Of a stretch of 35,215 bases of DNA, positions 17,924 to 25,306 are shown one piece after another. The notes below the pieces were generated by a model. It was given only the letters and a program-made list of their open reading frames with translations. It made no database searches and was not told the origin of the DNA. The DNA comes from Trueperaceae bacterium (lineage in GTDB: Bacteria; Deinococcota; Deinococci; Deinococcales; Trueperaceae). The position numbers and the translations under genes are program-made. The stretch's first letter is position 1; the number at the start of each line of letters is the position of its first letter. Where the stretch lies: positions 1 to 35,215 of the forward strand of contig SLRS01000177.1 of the NCBI GenBank assembly GCA_007130855.1, written 5' to 3'.

Positions 17924-19075
17924 TTGACCACGCGCTCCGACGCCAACCCTCCTCAGGACGACGCACCAACCGCGGCCACGAAGCCATGGGCGGGCGTCGC
18001 GACGGCCTCCCGGTGGCGCTGGACATATGCCTTGGGGTTCCTCTCGATCATCTTCGGCGGTTTCGTGGCCGCCGTCACCAATCCCTCCCTGCTCGTGTCC
18101 CCCAGCGAGCCGATTGCCGATGGACGCTGGGCCGATGCCTACCAACACGCCTTCGACGCCACCTCACCCCTACTCGCCCCCTCTCGCGTGACGTGGGGCG
18201 TGATCGACCTCCGCCTGTTTGGCCAAGGTCGACCTGGCGTCCTCGTAGGATCGAATGGCTGGCTGTTCAGCCGCGAGGAGTACGCTTCCGTAGCCGATCC
18301 AGCGGCAGCCATCGAAGCCTGGGTAGCACGCATCGTGGCGGTCCGCGACGACTTGGCCGGCCAGGGCGCCGAGTTGGTCGTCGCCATCGTCCCCACGAAA
18401 GCTTCGCTCGTCGCGGAGCAGGCGCCCGCACCGCTGCCGGCAGCGACCGCGGCCCGCTTCGACGACCTCCTCACGGCATTGCAGGCCAAGGGCGTGATCG
18501 TGAGCGACCTGCGGCCAGCTCTCGCAGGGGTCAGTGACAACGCACCCGCATTCCTGCGAACCGACACGCATTGGACGCCGGCTGGAGCTGCCGCCGCAGC
18601 GATAGCGATCGCATCGACGGTTCGCGATCGGGCGCCGTTCGACGGTCAGGGCGCTACTTCCTTCGTGACCGAGTACGACGAGCGGCACGAGTACTGGGGT
18701 GACCTGACGACCTTCCTCGATCTAGGTCCCTTGCTCGAACGGCTCGGTCCGCCGCCGGATCTGGTGGCGACTCCGCACACGAACCCGCTCAGTCCCGCTG
18801 GCGCTGACCTGTTCGCAGCGGTGAACGTGCCGATCGCGCTGGTCGGGACTTCGTACAGCGCCGATCCAACCTGGAACACCGCAGGCGCCCTACGCGAGGC
18901 GCTCGGTTCCGACCTCATCGACGCCGCCGTTGCCGGCGTGGGTCCCTGGGAGCCGATGCACCGCTATCTCACGGGTGAGGCACTCCGCTCCTCACCGCCG
19001 GAGGTCGTGATATGGGAGATCCCAGAGCGCTACGTCACGCTCGCAGACCACGTACCGGACACAGCGACGTGGTGA
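17924..19075 (+). CDS. AlgJ/AlgX-like SGNH polysaccharide O-acetyltransferase
   Basis: A 383-aa membrane-anchored protein of the AlgX/AlgJ SGNH-like acetyltransferase family. One transmembrane helix lies at about residues 34-52 (TYALGFLSIIFGGFVAAV), and the rest should be periplasmic. The catalytic pieces are visible: VGSNGWLF early in the fold, the Asp-x-His pair Asp214/His216 in LRTDTHWTPAGA, and the serine block as VGTSYS at about 307-312. The start is TTG at 17924, just after the algI stop; no better start is in frame. It lacks the carbohydrate-binding module of AlgX, so it is closer to AlgJ. It would place acetyl groups on a secreted polysaccharide. Its stop overlaps the next gene as GTGA (19072-19075). 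Confidence 0.87.
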   Translation: MTTRSDANPPQDDAPTAATKPWAGVATASRWRWTYALGFLSIIFGGFVAAVTNPSLLVSPSEPIADGRWADAYQHAFDATSPLLAPSRVTWGVIDLRLFGQGRPGVLVGSNGWLFSREEYASVADPAAAIEAWVARIVAVRDDLAGQGAELVVAIVPTKASLVAEQAPAPLPAATAARFDDLLTALQAKGVIVSDLRPALAGVSDNAPAFLRTDTHWTPAGAAAAAIAIASTVRDRAPFDGQGATSFVTEYDERHEYWGDLTTFLDLGPLLERLGPPPDLVATPHTNPLSPAGADLFAAVNVPIALVGTSYSADPTWNTAGALREALGSDLIDAAVAGVGPWEPMHRYLTGEALRSSPPEVVIWEIPERYVTLADHVPDTATW

Positions 19076-20292
19076 GGGCCGTCGCGCTGGTGCTCTTGCA
19101 TCTGCTCCTCCTGCAGGGAGCGTCGCTCGTGTCGGCGGAGTCGGGCCGCATCGTCGATCTGGAGTTCCGTGGAACCTTCTCGGCCCAAGCCGTGCACGAC
19201 CAGACCGCTGGACGCTTCAGGAACAACGGCGTCGAGCCGCTGCCCGTGCGAAGCGCAGTGCACAGCTACATCCTGCGCTTCGAGACGCGCGACGCCACGA
19301 ACGAAGGCGTCATCGCGCTGGCCCAGTTGTTCGTGCCCGAAGATCCCGTCGACCCCGGAACCGTCCTCGGGTTCGCGCCCGGTTCCAACGGCCTGGTCGA
19401 CGCCTGCGCCCCTTCGCTCCGTTACGTACAAGGTGGAGGCCTGGACACGTACGGGGCCTACGGTCTCGCGTACGCAGGTCAGGGTATGCCGACCGTGGTA
19501 CCGAACTACATCGGCTTCTTCGACCCGGATCGACTGCAGCCGTACTTTGTCGCTGACGCCGAGGCGCACGTCATGCTCGACGCCCTGCGCGCCGCGTCGC
19601 GCGTCCTCAGCGATTTGGACGCGGCGCTCACACCGACCGTCGCGTTCATCGCCGGCTTCTCTCAAGGCGGGCACGCCGTGTTCGCGACCGCCGACCGCTT
19701 GGACAGCTACGCCCCCGACGTGCCGCTCGCGGGGGTCTTGGGCTTCGGACCGAGCGGCGAGGTGGACGTGGTGATGCGGGCATTCCCGTATGTGGCGCCC
19801 TGGATCCTGGTGGCATACGCCGACGTCTACAACGGCATCATCGACCCTGCAGCGCTGCTCCAGGAACCGTACGCGAGCCGTCTCGCCGACGACGTGCAAC
19901 GCCTGTGCATCGCCGAGGCGCAGGCGTCCTACCCGGGCGATCCCGCAGCCTTGCTCGCCCCGGACCTCGCGGCCTCGCTTCGCGCCGGTACGCTCGCCGA
20001 CACGCACCCGCAGCTTCACGACCTGGTGCAGGCGAACCAGACTGCCGTGTACGAGCATGCTCTTCCGGTGATCATCCTGCAAGGTGTCGACGATCCCATC
20101 GCGCCACTGGCTGATCAGCATCGATTCGTGTTGCGGTTGTGCGCCCAGGGCAGCCCGGTGCGCTACCCAAACTACCTGCGCACACGTCACGAGACCCGCT
20201 ACATCGGCTTCGAGGAGGCCCTCGCCTGGATGCGTGCGCGCACCATCGGCGAGACCCCTCCGTCCGATTGCGGCACCGTGCCCCGCGATTGA
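19072..20292 (+). CDS. Secreted serine alpha/beta hydrolase (secretory lipase-like), copy 1
   Basis: A 406-aa predicted secreted alpha/beta hydrolase. The GTG at 19072 overlaps the acetyltransferase stop by 4 nt and gives a clean signal peptide (MRAVALVLLHLLLLQGASLVSA). The nucleophile serine lies in IAGFSQGGHAVFA, the acid residue is likely the Asp in LQGVDDPIAP, and the histidine is likely in RTRHETR. Long insertions between strands (PYFVADAEAHVMLDALRAA) resemble the fungal and actinobacterial secretory lipase family. Cysteines at CAPS, LCIAEA and LCAQGS recur in the neighbouring paralogue. The substrate is unknown. Coupling to the acetylation genes suggests an esterase acting on the same cell-surface polymer, which is inference. 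Confidence 0.85.
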   Translation: MRAVALVLLHLLLLQGASLVSAESGRIVDLEFRGTFSAQAVHDQTAGRFRNNGVEPLPVRSAVHSYILRFETRDATNEGVIALAQLFVPEDPVDPGTVLGFAPGSNGLVDACAPSLRYVQGGGLDTYGAYGLAYAGQGMPTVVPNYIGFFDPDRLQPYFVADAEAHVMLDALRAASRVLSDLDAALTPTVAFIAGFSQGGHAVFATADRLDSYAPDVPLAGVLGFGPSGEVDVVMRAFPYVAPWILVAYADVYNGIIDPAALLQEPYASRLADDVQRLCIAEAQASYPGDPAALLAPDLAASLRAGTLADTHPQLHDLVQANQTAVYEHALPVIILQGVDDPIAPLADQHRFVLRLCAQGSPVRYPNYLRTRHETRYIGFEEALAWMRARTIGETPPSDCGTVPRD

Positions 20293-20309
20293 GCGACCAA
20301 GGAGGTCCC

Positions 20310-21566
20310 ATGGCATCATCACGCACGGCTCTGCAGTTCGCCCGGCTGCTCGTTATCTTGTTGCCCTCGATATGGCTCGGGCCATCGACGGCGCAGGTCA
20401 CCACGACGATGGCGCAACCACCAGGAACGCTGGTGGAAGCCGTCTACGAAGAACGGCTCGACAGGTACCAGGTGCAGCGTGACGCCGCCGCCGCGTTCGG
20501 CCGCTTCGGGATGCCTACGGTTGAGAACGACGTCGACGTCTATCGCCTGCAGTTCGTGACGACCGGGCTGGGTGGCCAGGTGGCGGTCGTGAGTGCATCG
20601 CTGTTCGTTCCGGTGGAACCACTGCGTGGCTCGGCTCCGCTGTTCGTGTTCGGATCGGGGACCACCGGCCTCGGGGACCAGTGCGCGCCGTCGCGTGAGG
20701 CCGCGCTCCCGCAACCGCTGGGCGACTATCGCGGCTACCTCGCTCCCTACGCCGGTCGCGGCATCGTCACGGTGTTTCCGGACTACCTCGGTTTCGAGGA
20801 CGCCTCCCGCCCACAGGCGTACTTCCACGCTGCGAGCGAAGCACACGTCATGCTTGACGCGGCTCGGGCCACGCGCTTCTTCTTCGCAGAGGCTCCGTGG
20901 CTCGGCGAGTTACAGGACGCCGTGCTCATGGGCGGCTACTCACAGGGTGGGCACGCGGCGTTCGCAGCGGCCGATCTACGGCCCTGGTATGCTCCCGAGA
21001 TACCGCTGCTCGGCATGATCGGCTTCGGTGCCACCACCGACGTGCTGCCACTGTTCATCGAGGGACCGTTCTACGCCCCTTACATCTTGGCGAGTTGGTC
21101 GGCGATCTACGGAGCCGACCAGGTCGATGCGCCGTCCATCTTGGCTGAGCGTTGGCTCCCGTCGCTCCAGCGCGAGGCGCTGAGCGTGTGCGTCGATCGA
21201 GCGCAACAGCTCTACCCCTTCGACGTCGATGCCATGTACACGCCAGAGTTCGCCCGTGCATTGCGAGCCGGAACGTTGGAGAGCGACTTCCCCGGCATCA
21301 ATGCGCTGTTCCTCGAAAACACCACGGGCCTGTCGGGTCACGGGTTGCCAGCACTCGTCGTACAGGGCGGGCGCGACGTGATCGTGCACGATCCAACCCA
21401 GGAGCGCTTCGTCGCCGCCCTTTGCGCCCAGGGCAGCGACGTCAAATACCTGAACGTGGTCGACGCGCGTCACCGCGAGACGCGTCCTGCGGGCTTCGAG
21501 GCAGCCGTGACCTGGATCCTGGATCGCGCCGCCGGTTACTCGGCACCGTCGACGTGCAGCCCGTAA
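20310..21566 (+). CDS. Secreted serine alpha/beta hydrolase (secretory lipase-like), copy 2
   Basis: A 418-aa paralogue of the preceding gene. The ATG at 20310 has a near-perfect ribosome-binding site (AAGGAGGT) and begins a signal peptide (ARLLVILLPSIWLGPSTAQ). Shared blocks with copy 1 include QAYFHAASEAHVMLDAARA, the serine motif MGGYSQGGHAAFAAAD, LCAQGSDVKYLN and the C-terminal RHRETRPAGFEAAVTW. The acid residue is probably the Asp of QGGRDVIVHD. It is separated from copy 1 by 17 nt and is the last gene of the algFIJ operon. Sequence divergence between the copies suggests an old duplication and perhaps different substrates. Triacylglycerol lipase, polysaccharide esterase and arylesterase are all possible. 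Confidence 0.85.
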   Translation: MASSRTALQFARLLVILLPSIWLGPSTAQVTTTMAQPPGTLVEAVYEERLDRYQVQRDAAAAFGRFGMPTVENDVDVYRLQFVTTGLGGQVAVVSASLFVPVEPLRGSAPLFVFGSGTTGLGDQCAPSREAALPQPLGDYRGYLAPYAGRGIVTVFPDYLGFEDASRPQAYFHAASEAHVMLDAARATRFFFAEAPWLGELQDAVLMGGYSQGGHAAFAAADLRPWYAPEIPLLGMIGFGATTDVLPLFIEGPFYAPYILASWSAIYGADQVDAPSILAERWLPSLQREALSVCVDRAQQLYPFDVDAMYTPEFARALRAGTLESDFPGINALFLENTTGLSGHGLPALVVQGGRDVIVHDPTQERFVAALCAQGSDVKYLNVVDARHRETRPAGFEAAVTWILDRAAGYSAPSTCSP

Positions 21567-21589
21567 GCCCCGCGGAGTTCGACGCCTGG

Positions 21590-21880
21590 CTACGCTCGGA
21601 CGCGACCTGCTTCGGCCTGGGTGACGCGCGGCCGCACCAGGGTTCGGTCTGGGCCGCCGCTGCCGGCCGGCCAAGGGCGCGTCGCGCCCACGAACCTGAC
21701 ATCCGACATCGCGGCGATCGTCCGCCCGGGCGTCCGACCGAAACCCGCGTTGGCGCTCGCCTCGGCGTAGCGCGCCCGGCGCCGAACGCGTGAGGCGATC
21801 GCATCGTGCAGCGCTGCGAGCGAGGTACCGGTGAGGGCGATGGCTGCGAATGCCGCGGCCAGCGCGACGACTGGGTTCAT
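21590..21880 (-). CDS. Small membrane or secreted protein of unknown function (96 aa)
   Basis: A 96-aa protein that I do not recognise. The first 24 residues form a hydrophobic helix (NPVVALAAAFAAIALTGTSLAAL), either a membrane anchor or an uncleaved signal. The rest is rich in arginine and alanine, with SRVRRRARYAEASANAGFG and a Gly/Pro-rich tail. Third-position GC is high, in keeping with real coding. The ATG is overlapped by the stop of a 15-codon leader ORF (ATGA). It lies downstream of the SRAP gene on the same strand with its own AT-rich promoter-like region, and converges on the hydrolase operon 23 nt away. Confidence 0.5.
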   Translation of the reverse strand: MNPVVALAAAFAAIALTGTSLAALHDAIASRVRRRARYAEASANAGFGRTPGRTIAAMSDVRFVGATRPWPAGSGGPDRTLVRPRVTQAEAGRVRA

Positions 21881-21924
21881 GCGAACACCGCTGGCGTGAA
21901 GGATCGTGTATGGGCGTCGCTCAT
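21877..21924 (-). CDS. Putative 15-aa leader peptide before the 96-aa gene
   Basis: MSDAHTRSFTPAVFA followed by TGA. The stop overlaps the next ATG as ATGA (21877-21880). Its ATG has a GAGGT ribosome-binding site 5 nt upstream, while the downstream ATG has none, so coupled translation is plausible. Alternatively a frameshift could separate what was once one longer protein. Confidence 0.4.
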   Translation of the reverse strand: MSDAHTRSFTPAVFA

Positions 21925-21928
21925 GGTG

Positions 21929-21947
21929 TACCTCATTAACTAAGGTA
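21929..21947. promoter_or_regulatory. Imperfect 19-bp palindrome (operator candidate)
   Basis: TACCTCATTAACTAAGGTA is an AT-rich inverted repeat in which 7 of 9 symmetric pairs match (outer arms TACCT/AGGTA are perfect). It sits immediately upstream of the leader ORF and overlaps its ribosome-binding site, in otherwise GC-rich DNA. It is suitably placed for a repressor site, but no regulator is identified. Confidence 0.4.
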
Positions 21948-22044
21948 GCGCATCCGGCGACCGCCGCAGTGAGCAATCGCACACGCAAACGACGAGGTGC
22001 GGCTGCCGCGAAGCCCAGAGCTCCCGGTCCACCCTCGAGAACGA

Positions 22045-22710
22045 TCAGACGTGGATCGCTTGCACTAATCCGGCGTCGTCGATTCGGGCGTTCCCGACAC
22101 GTGGATGGACCGGGTACGCGTCGAGCACGTCGTTCGGGCAGGGGCCCAAGAGCTGCTCGATCTCGTCGGGCCGATCGAGCTTGGCGTCGAGCCAGCATGC
22201 CAGTTGGAGCGCATCGAGCACCACCGGCATCCGGTCGTGCAGCTCGGCGATGCGCTCGTTGGCCGCGCACGTGAGGATAGCCGCGCTGGGTCCGCCGGAA
22301 TCGACCGGCCGCTCGGCGTAGAGCCCGGCGAGGAGGAGCGGCGCACCATCGCTACGGATGACGTGATAGGGCTGCTTCCGCACCCCTTCCCTGCGCCACT
22401 CGTAGAAGCCGCTCGCGGGAATGGCGCAGCGGGCATGACGCAGCGCGTCGCGGAAGCTGGGCTTCTCGGCGGCGGTCTCGGCGCGCGCGTTGATCAGCGA
22501 CGCACGGAATGCGGCGGGATCCTTGACCCAGCGGGGCACGAAACCCCATCGCCCCGTCATCACTTCGCGCGCCCCACTTGGGCGCTGCCGCACCCACGAC
22601 ACCTGCTGCGTCGGCGCTACGTTGTAGCGCGGCGTGAGCGGGAACGCTTCCACCTCGAACAGGCTGGTGAGATCTTCCTCGTCATGGTAGAGGGTATAGC
22701 GTCCGCACAT
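22045..22710 (-). CDS. SRAP-family abasic-site processing protein (YedK/HMCES-like)
   Basis: A 221-aa SOS response-associated peptidase (SRAP) family protein. It begins MCGRYTL, so Cys2 is available after Met removal to form the thiazolidine crosslink to abasic sites in single-stranded DNA, as shown for YedK and HMCES. Other family motifs are PRYNVAPTQQV, GRWGFVPRWVKD, INARAETAAEKPSF, AIPASGFYEWRREG and the histidine motif LHDRMPVVL. The size is standard. The ATG has GGAGGG about 8 nt upstream. It starts 30 nt after the replication initiator stop on the same strand, so it is probably co-transcribed, placing a replication-fork lesion shield next to the replicon's own initiator. Confidence 0.95.
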   Translation of the reverse strand: MCGRYTLYHDEEDLTSLFEVEAFPLTPRYNVAPTQQVSWVRQRPSGAREVMTGRWGFVPRWVKDPAAFRASLINARAETAAEKPSFRDALRHARCAIPASGFYEWRREGVRKQPYHVIRSDGAPLLLAGLYAERPVDSGGPSAAILTCAANERIAELHDRMPVVLDALQLACWLDAKLDRPDEIEQLLGPCPNDVLDAYPVHPRVGNARIDDAGLVQAIHV

Positions 22711-22740
22711 GAGCGCCCTCCGTGGTCCCTGGCAAACTGC

Positions 22741-24273
22741 TCAGCCGTGGTCCTCTAGCTCGGCGAGTACACGCTTGCGATCCTCACCCTGGTACTCCTG
22801 CAAGAGACCGAAATGCTCCACGTACGTCGCCACCTCGCGCAGGTGGGTGGGTAGCGTCAGGAAGCCGTGACTCACCATCACGTCGAGGCGGCTGATCTCA
22901 AAGAGCGCGCCCTGCCAGTCGTCGCGTTCGATACGCTCGAGCGTGAAGCGGTGCAAGGTGGCCTGCATCAGCGTTCGGACCAAGCTCTGCTGATCGGCTG
23001 AGAACTCGTCCCATACGGCTTGTGCCCGCTGGCGACGATGCTGGTGGAAGCTGTCGCTGATACTGGCGGCGATACCCCGAATCGCCTCGCGCGTGAGGCG
23101 TTGCTCCGTTGCCGGGTCGTGCTCGCCTTCTGGAGGTTCGATACCCTGTTGCAGCAGGCTGTGGATGAACCCCGGCAAGTTGAAGATCGGGCGGCCGGTC
23201 GACGCTGCCTTGCGCTGCAGTGACTTGGCGTAGCGCACGATGTCGATCACGCGGCGGGCCCCGTATTGCTTCAGCGTCGTCTCGAGATCGACGGTCCAGC
23301 CGACGTCCACCAATGCATCGCGCGCCTGGAGGTCCTTGAGTCTGGCCTCGGCGTCGGCCTCGCGCGGTACGCGCCTCGCGATACTGTCAGGCAAGCGCAC
23401 TCGAGGTTTGAACACGTTGTTCTTGCTGATCACGATGTCGACCTGCTGGTACTTCCGACCGACCTTTATGCCTTCGTATTCGAAGGTCAGGCAGGTGTAG
23501 CGCGCAAACTCGTGCTGGGCTTTGTCGAGCACGTAGGTGAAGTCCTTGAAGCGCTCGTACTTGCCCTCGAGGCCGAGGCGGAGCTTGAGGTCGTCTACGT
23601 CGAAATGCAAGAAGCGCTTCTCGCCGCCGTAACTGGTGGTGTAGAGCACTTCGAAGAGCCGCATGCTGTTGAAGCTCTCGAAGCTGAGCAGTTGCTCAGT
23701 TGGGATGATGCTGAAGTCGCGCCGGAGCTGCAGGAGATACGGCTTGAGCTTGTCGTGGATCTTGAGTTCGATGCATGCGAGCTTGTCGCGGCTGTCGCGC
23801 CCGCTGTCGTATCGCGCCTCGGAAACCCACTGGAACATCACCCAGTCGCCATTGGCTTCCTTCACCTGTACCGTTTGCTCGAGCAACTCACGGGCGGAAT
23901 CCTCAATCCGGGAGTAGATGCTCTTGCCTCGGATGTTGAACATCTGCGCGTACTCCCAGGCCGTGATCCGGATCGGCTCGAGGTCGTGGTCGTCACGCGT
24001 GATATCCGAGAGTGCGAGTACTAGCAGTCGTTTGGTCAGCAACCCCATCTCCTGGCGGCTCAAAGCCAACGGATTGGCCTGTGTGACCGCCACACGCCCG
24101 CTGCGCCGCTCGATCGAGCGCCGCACCGTGGCACGACCCGCCTTCGATCCGGCCTTCGGCGGCGACTTGCCGCGCCCCTTTGCGCCTCGAGCTCCGCCGT
24201 CTCCCCCGCTGCCGACGGTATCGTGTCCTGTGGCTACCTCGAGTGCGCGTTCACCTTCCTTGGATCTCGCCAT
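22741..24273 (-). CDS. Plasmid-type replication initiator, Rep_3-like
   Basis: A 510-aa replication initiator. The first ~64 residues are basic and disordered (PPKAGSKAGRATVRRSIERR). Then come two winged-helix domains in Rep_3 style: QANPLALSRQEMGLLTKRLL, a middle domain with SFNSMRLFEVLYTTSYGG, and the hallmark region YERFKDFTYVLDKAQHEFAR followed by LTFEYEGIKVGRKYQQVDIVI (about residues 225-275). A C-terminal extension of some 230 residues follows, longer than in small plasmid Reps but seen on large replicons. It should bind iterons and open the origin. The iteron array starts about 80 bp upstream of the ATG, which also fits autoregulation. It is divergent from parAB and followed by the SRAP gene. 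Confidence 0.88.
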   Translation of the reverse strand: MARSKEGERALEVATGHDTVGSGGDGGARGAKGRGKSPPKAGSKAGRATVRRSIERRSGRVAVTQANPLALSRQEMGLLTKRLLVLALSDITRDDHDLEPIRITAWEYAQMFNIRGKSIYSRIEDSARELLEQTVQVKEANGDWVMFQWVSEARYDSGRDSRDKLACIELKIHDKLKPYLLQLRRDFSIIPTEQLLSFESFNSMRLFEVLYTTSYGGEKRFLHFDVDDLKLRLGLEGKYERFKDFTYVLDKAQHEFARYTCLTFEYEGIKVGRKYQQVDIVISKNNVFKPRVRLPDSIARRVPREADAEARLKDLQARDALVDVGWTVDLETTLKQYGARRVIDIVRYAKSLQRKAASTGRPIFNLPGFIHSLLQQGIEPPEGEHDPATEQRLTREAIRGIAASISDSFHQHRRQRAQAVWDEFSADQQSLVRTLMQATLHRFTLERIERDDWQGALFEISRLDVMVSHGFLTLPTHLREVATYVEHFGLLQEYQGEDRKRVLAELEDHG

Positions 24274-24350
24274 CTCGATTCGAGCCTACCACCGAAGCGG
24301 GGAACCGTCCAGGCTCGTTCACCGTCCCAAGCGGCCTCCAGGGAGGCAGG

Positions 24351-24477
24351 GTACCCCGCCTTTCCCGCTACGGTCCCGCGTCTTTCCCGCTCAGTCCCGC
24401 CGACTCCCCAGTTCGGTCCCGTCCCATTCTCCAACCAGTCCCGCGCGCCCCCCGTACTGGTCCCGCACGATCCCCTG
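24351..24477. repeat. Helically phased iteron array (TCCCGC units, 10-12 bp apart)
   Basis: TCCCGC or close variants begin at 24354, 24363, 24374, 24385, 24395, 24405, 24417, 24428 (degenerate), 24439, 24450, 24461 and 24471. The steps are 9-12 bp, mostly 10 or 11. Six units are exact TCCCGC (24363, 24374, 24385, 24395, 24439, 24461). All face the same way. One-turn phasing places every unit on one face of the helix, as expected for an initiator-binding array. It lies between the rep start and an AT-richer block. Confidence 0.75.
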
Positions 24478-24481
24478 TCGG

Positions 24482-24620
24482 CGCGCATATTCGTCGTGCA
24501 GATCGTCCTTTCTCGCCGTCCATCAAAGAGAATCCAAAGGTCGAGTGCAATGGGAACACCAATGCAGATCGTGCTGTTGCGTGGGAGGTTTCATCAAGGC
24601 CGTGAGAAGTATGCCACATT
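24482..24620. other. AT-richer block, candidate DNA unwinding element
   Basis: Between 24501 and 24620 the GC content is 51% by direct count (61 of 120), clearly below the surrounding DNA. It contains A/T runs such as CATCAAAGAGAATCCAAAGG. It directly follows the phased iteron array, the usual place for the region melted by a Rep initiator. No DnaA box of the TTATCCACA type was seen in the region. Confidence 0.45.
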
Positions 24621-24652
24621 GCAGCTGCAGCTACGGGGTGACGCCGTCTTGA

Positions 24653-24668
24653 GTACCCGGTCTTCCCC
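24653..24668 (+). repeat. GTACCC-N4-TTCCCC element, copy A
   Basis: GTACCCGGTCTTCCCC. Exact match to the GTACCC-N4-TTCCCC pattern also found at 24891 and 27198, and with one mismatch at 24351. The two C-rich halves are about one helical turn apart, like adjacent units of the iteron array, so it may be an isolated initiator site. Confidence 0.5.
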
Positions 24669-24716
24669 GCTGGCTGGACCGGTACCGCGCCTGTCCCACT
24701 TCCGTGATCGACCGCA

Positions 24717-24754
24717 TCCCGTCGACCCGTTCGATGGTCCCGCATGCTTCCCAC
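24717..24754 (+). repeat. Secondary cluster of iteron-like units
   Basis: TCCCGT (24717), ACCCGT (24725), TCCCGC (24738) and TCCCAC (24749) lie 8-13 bp apart on the same strand. TCCCGT/TCCCCT pairs follow at 24795 and 24805. They resemble the main array but are fewer and less regular, on the far side of the AT-richer block. Confidence 0.4.
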
Positions 24755-24890
24755 TCGCTGCCGGCCGCTTCGTACGGAATCAGGCCGCCCCAAGTCCCGT
24801 CCGTTCCCCTGCACTTCACATGCCTCGTGCCCAACACGATTGGCGCTGCGCGCGAAGGATGACGTGCGATGCTTCGAGGGGCGCGGCGGA

Positions 24891-24906
24891 GTACCCGATG
24901 TTCCCC
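24891..24906 (+). repeat. GTACCC-N4-TTCCCC element, copy B
   Basis: GTACCCGATGTTCCCC, followed by GA. It is the same pattern as copy A, 238 bp further from rep and about 400 bp upstream of parA. Confidence 0.5.
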
Positions 24907-25108
24907 GATTAGGTGGATGGCGCGATGCTCGACTCGGCTCTGGGTGGCATCGTGCGATTCGGTGATGCGCTGTCTACGCGCGCTCGAAGCAGGCGTGCGT
25001 GGCGGTACGAAGGCTCTCACGCATAACCATGAGCAACAGCAAGCGGGAGTGTGCGGGAAAGCCGCGGTACCAGGGTCCGATTCGAAGAGGGGTGTACAGC
25101 CGTTCGCC

Positions 25109-25124
25109 GCCATAACGTTATGGC
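25109..25124. other. parS-like 16-bp palindrome, copy 1
   Basis: GCCATAACGTTATGGC, a perfect 16-bp palindrome, lies about 180 bp upstream of parA. Two more copies flank the other side of parAB. It is the best candidate for the ParB-binding centromere. It differs from the classical chromosomal parS consensus (TGTTTCACGTGAAACA), which fits a plasmid-type ParB. Confidence 0.7.
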
Positions 25125-25227
25125 CATGTGGGGAATTCTTGGGACTCGAGCGTTGCGCAAGGAGCTTGGGCTGCCGTGGCTGGGGCTCTGGCTGCACTGC
25201 GGTCGGCCAGGCTGGGTGAGTCGTCGG

Positions 25228-25252
25228 CCGGTGCGTGCTCACCGGTTACAAT
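25228..25252 (+). promoter_or_regulatory. parAB promoter with overlapping inverted repeat
   Basis: A good -10 box, TACAAT, occupies 25247-25252. Immediately before it is a perfect inverted repeat CCGGTG-N6-CACCGG (25228-25245), where an operator would block polymerase. No convincing -35 hexamer is seen. ParA or ParB autoregulation through such sites is known in plasmid systems; here it is inferred from position only. Confidence 0.5.
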
Positions 25253-25306
25253 GCGACACCGTGTGAATCGGTGGGGCTTCAGTGCCTGGATCGGGGACGT
25301 GATGCG

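Noticed and set aside
19030-20322. 430-codon minus-strand frame opposite hydrolase copy 1
   Set aside because: No domain and shadow composition; the plus strand encodes a signal peptide and catalytic triad.
23150-23165. TGTGGATGA sequence resembling a DnaA box
   Set aside because: A single imperfect match inside the rep coding sequence, with no cluster.
24368-25242. Several open frames on both strands within the origin region
   Set aside because: Pro/Arg/Ser-rich translations are a product of the C-rich repeats; none has a start signal or domain.
24274-25306. DnaA boxes in the origin region
   Set aside because: No TTATCCACA-like 9-mer was found on either strand by eye, so a DnaA-dependent oriC is not claimed.
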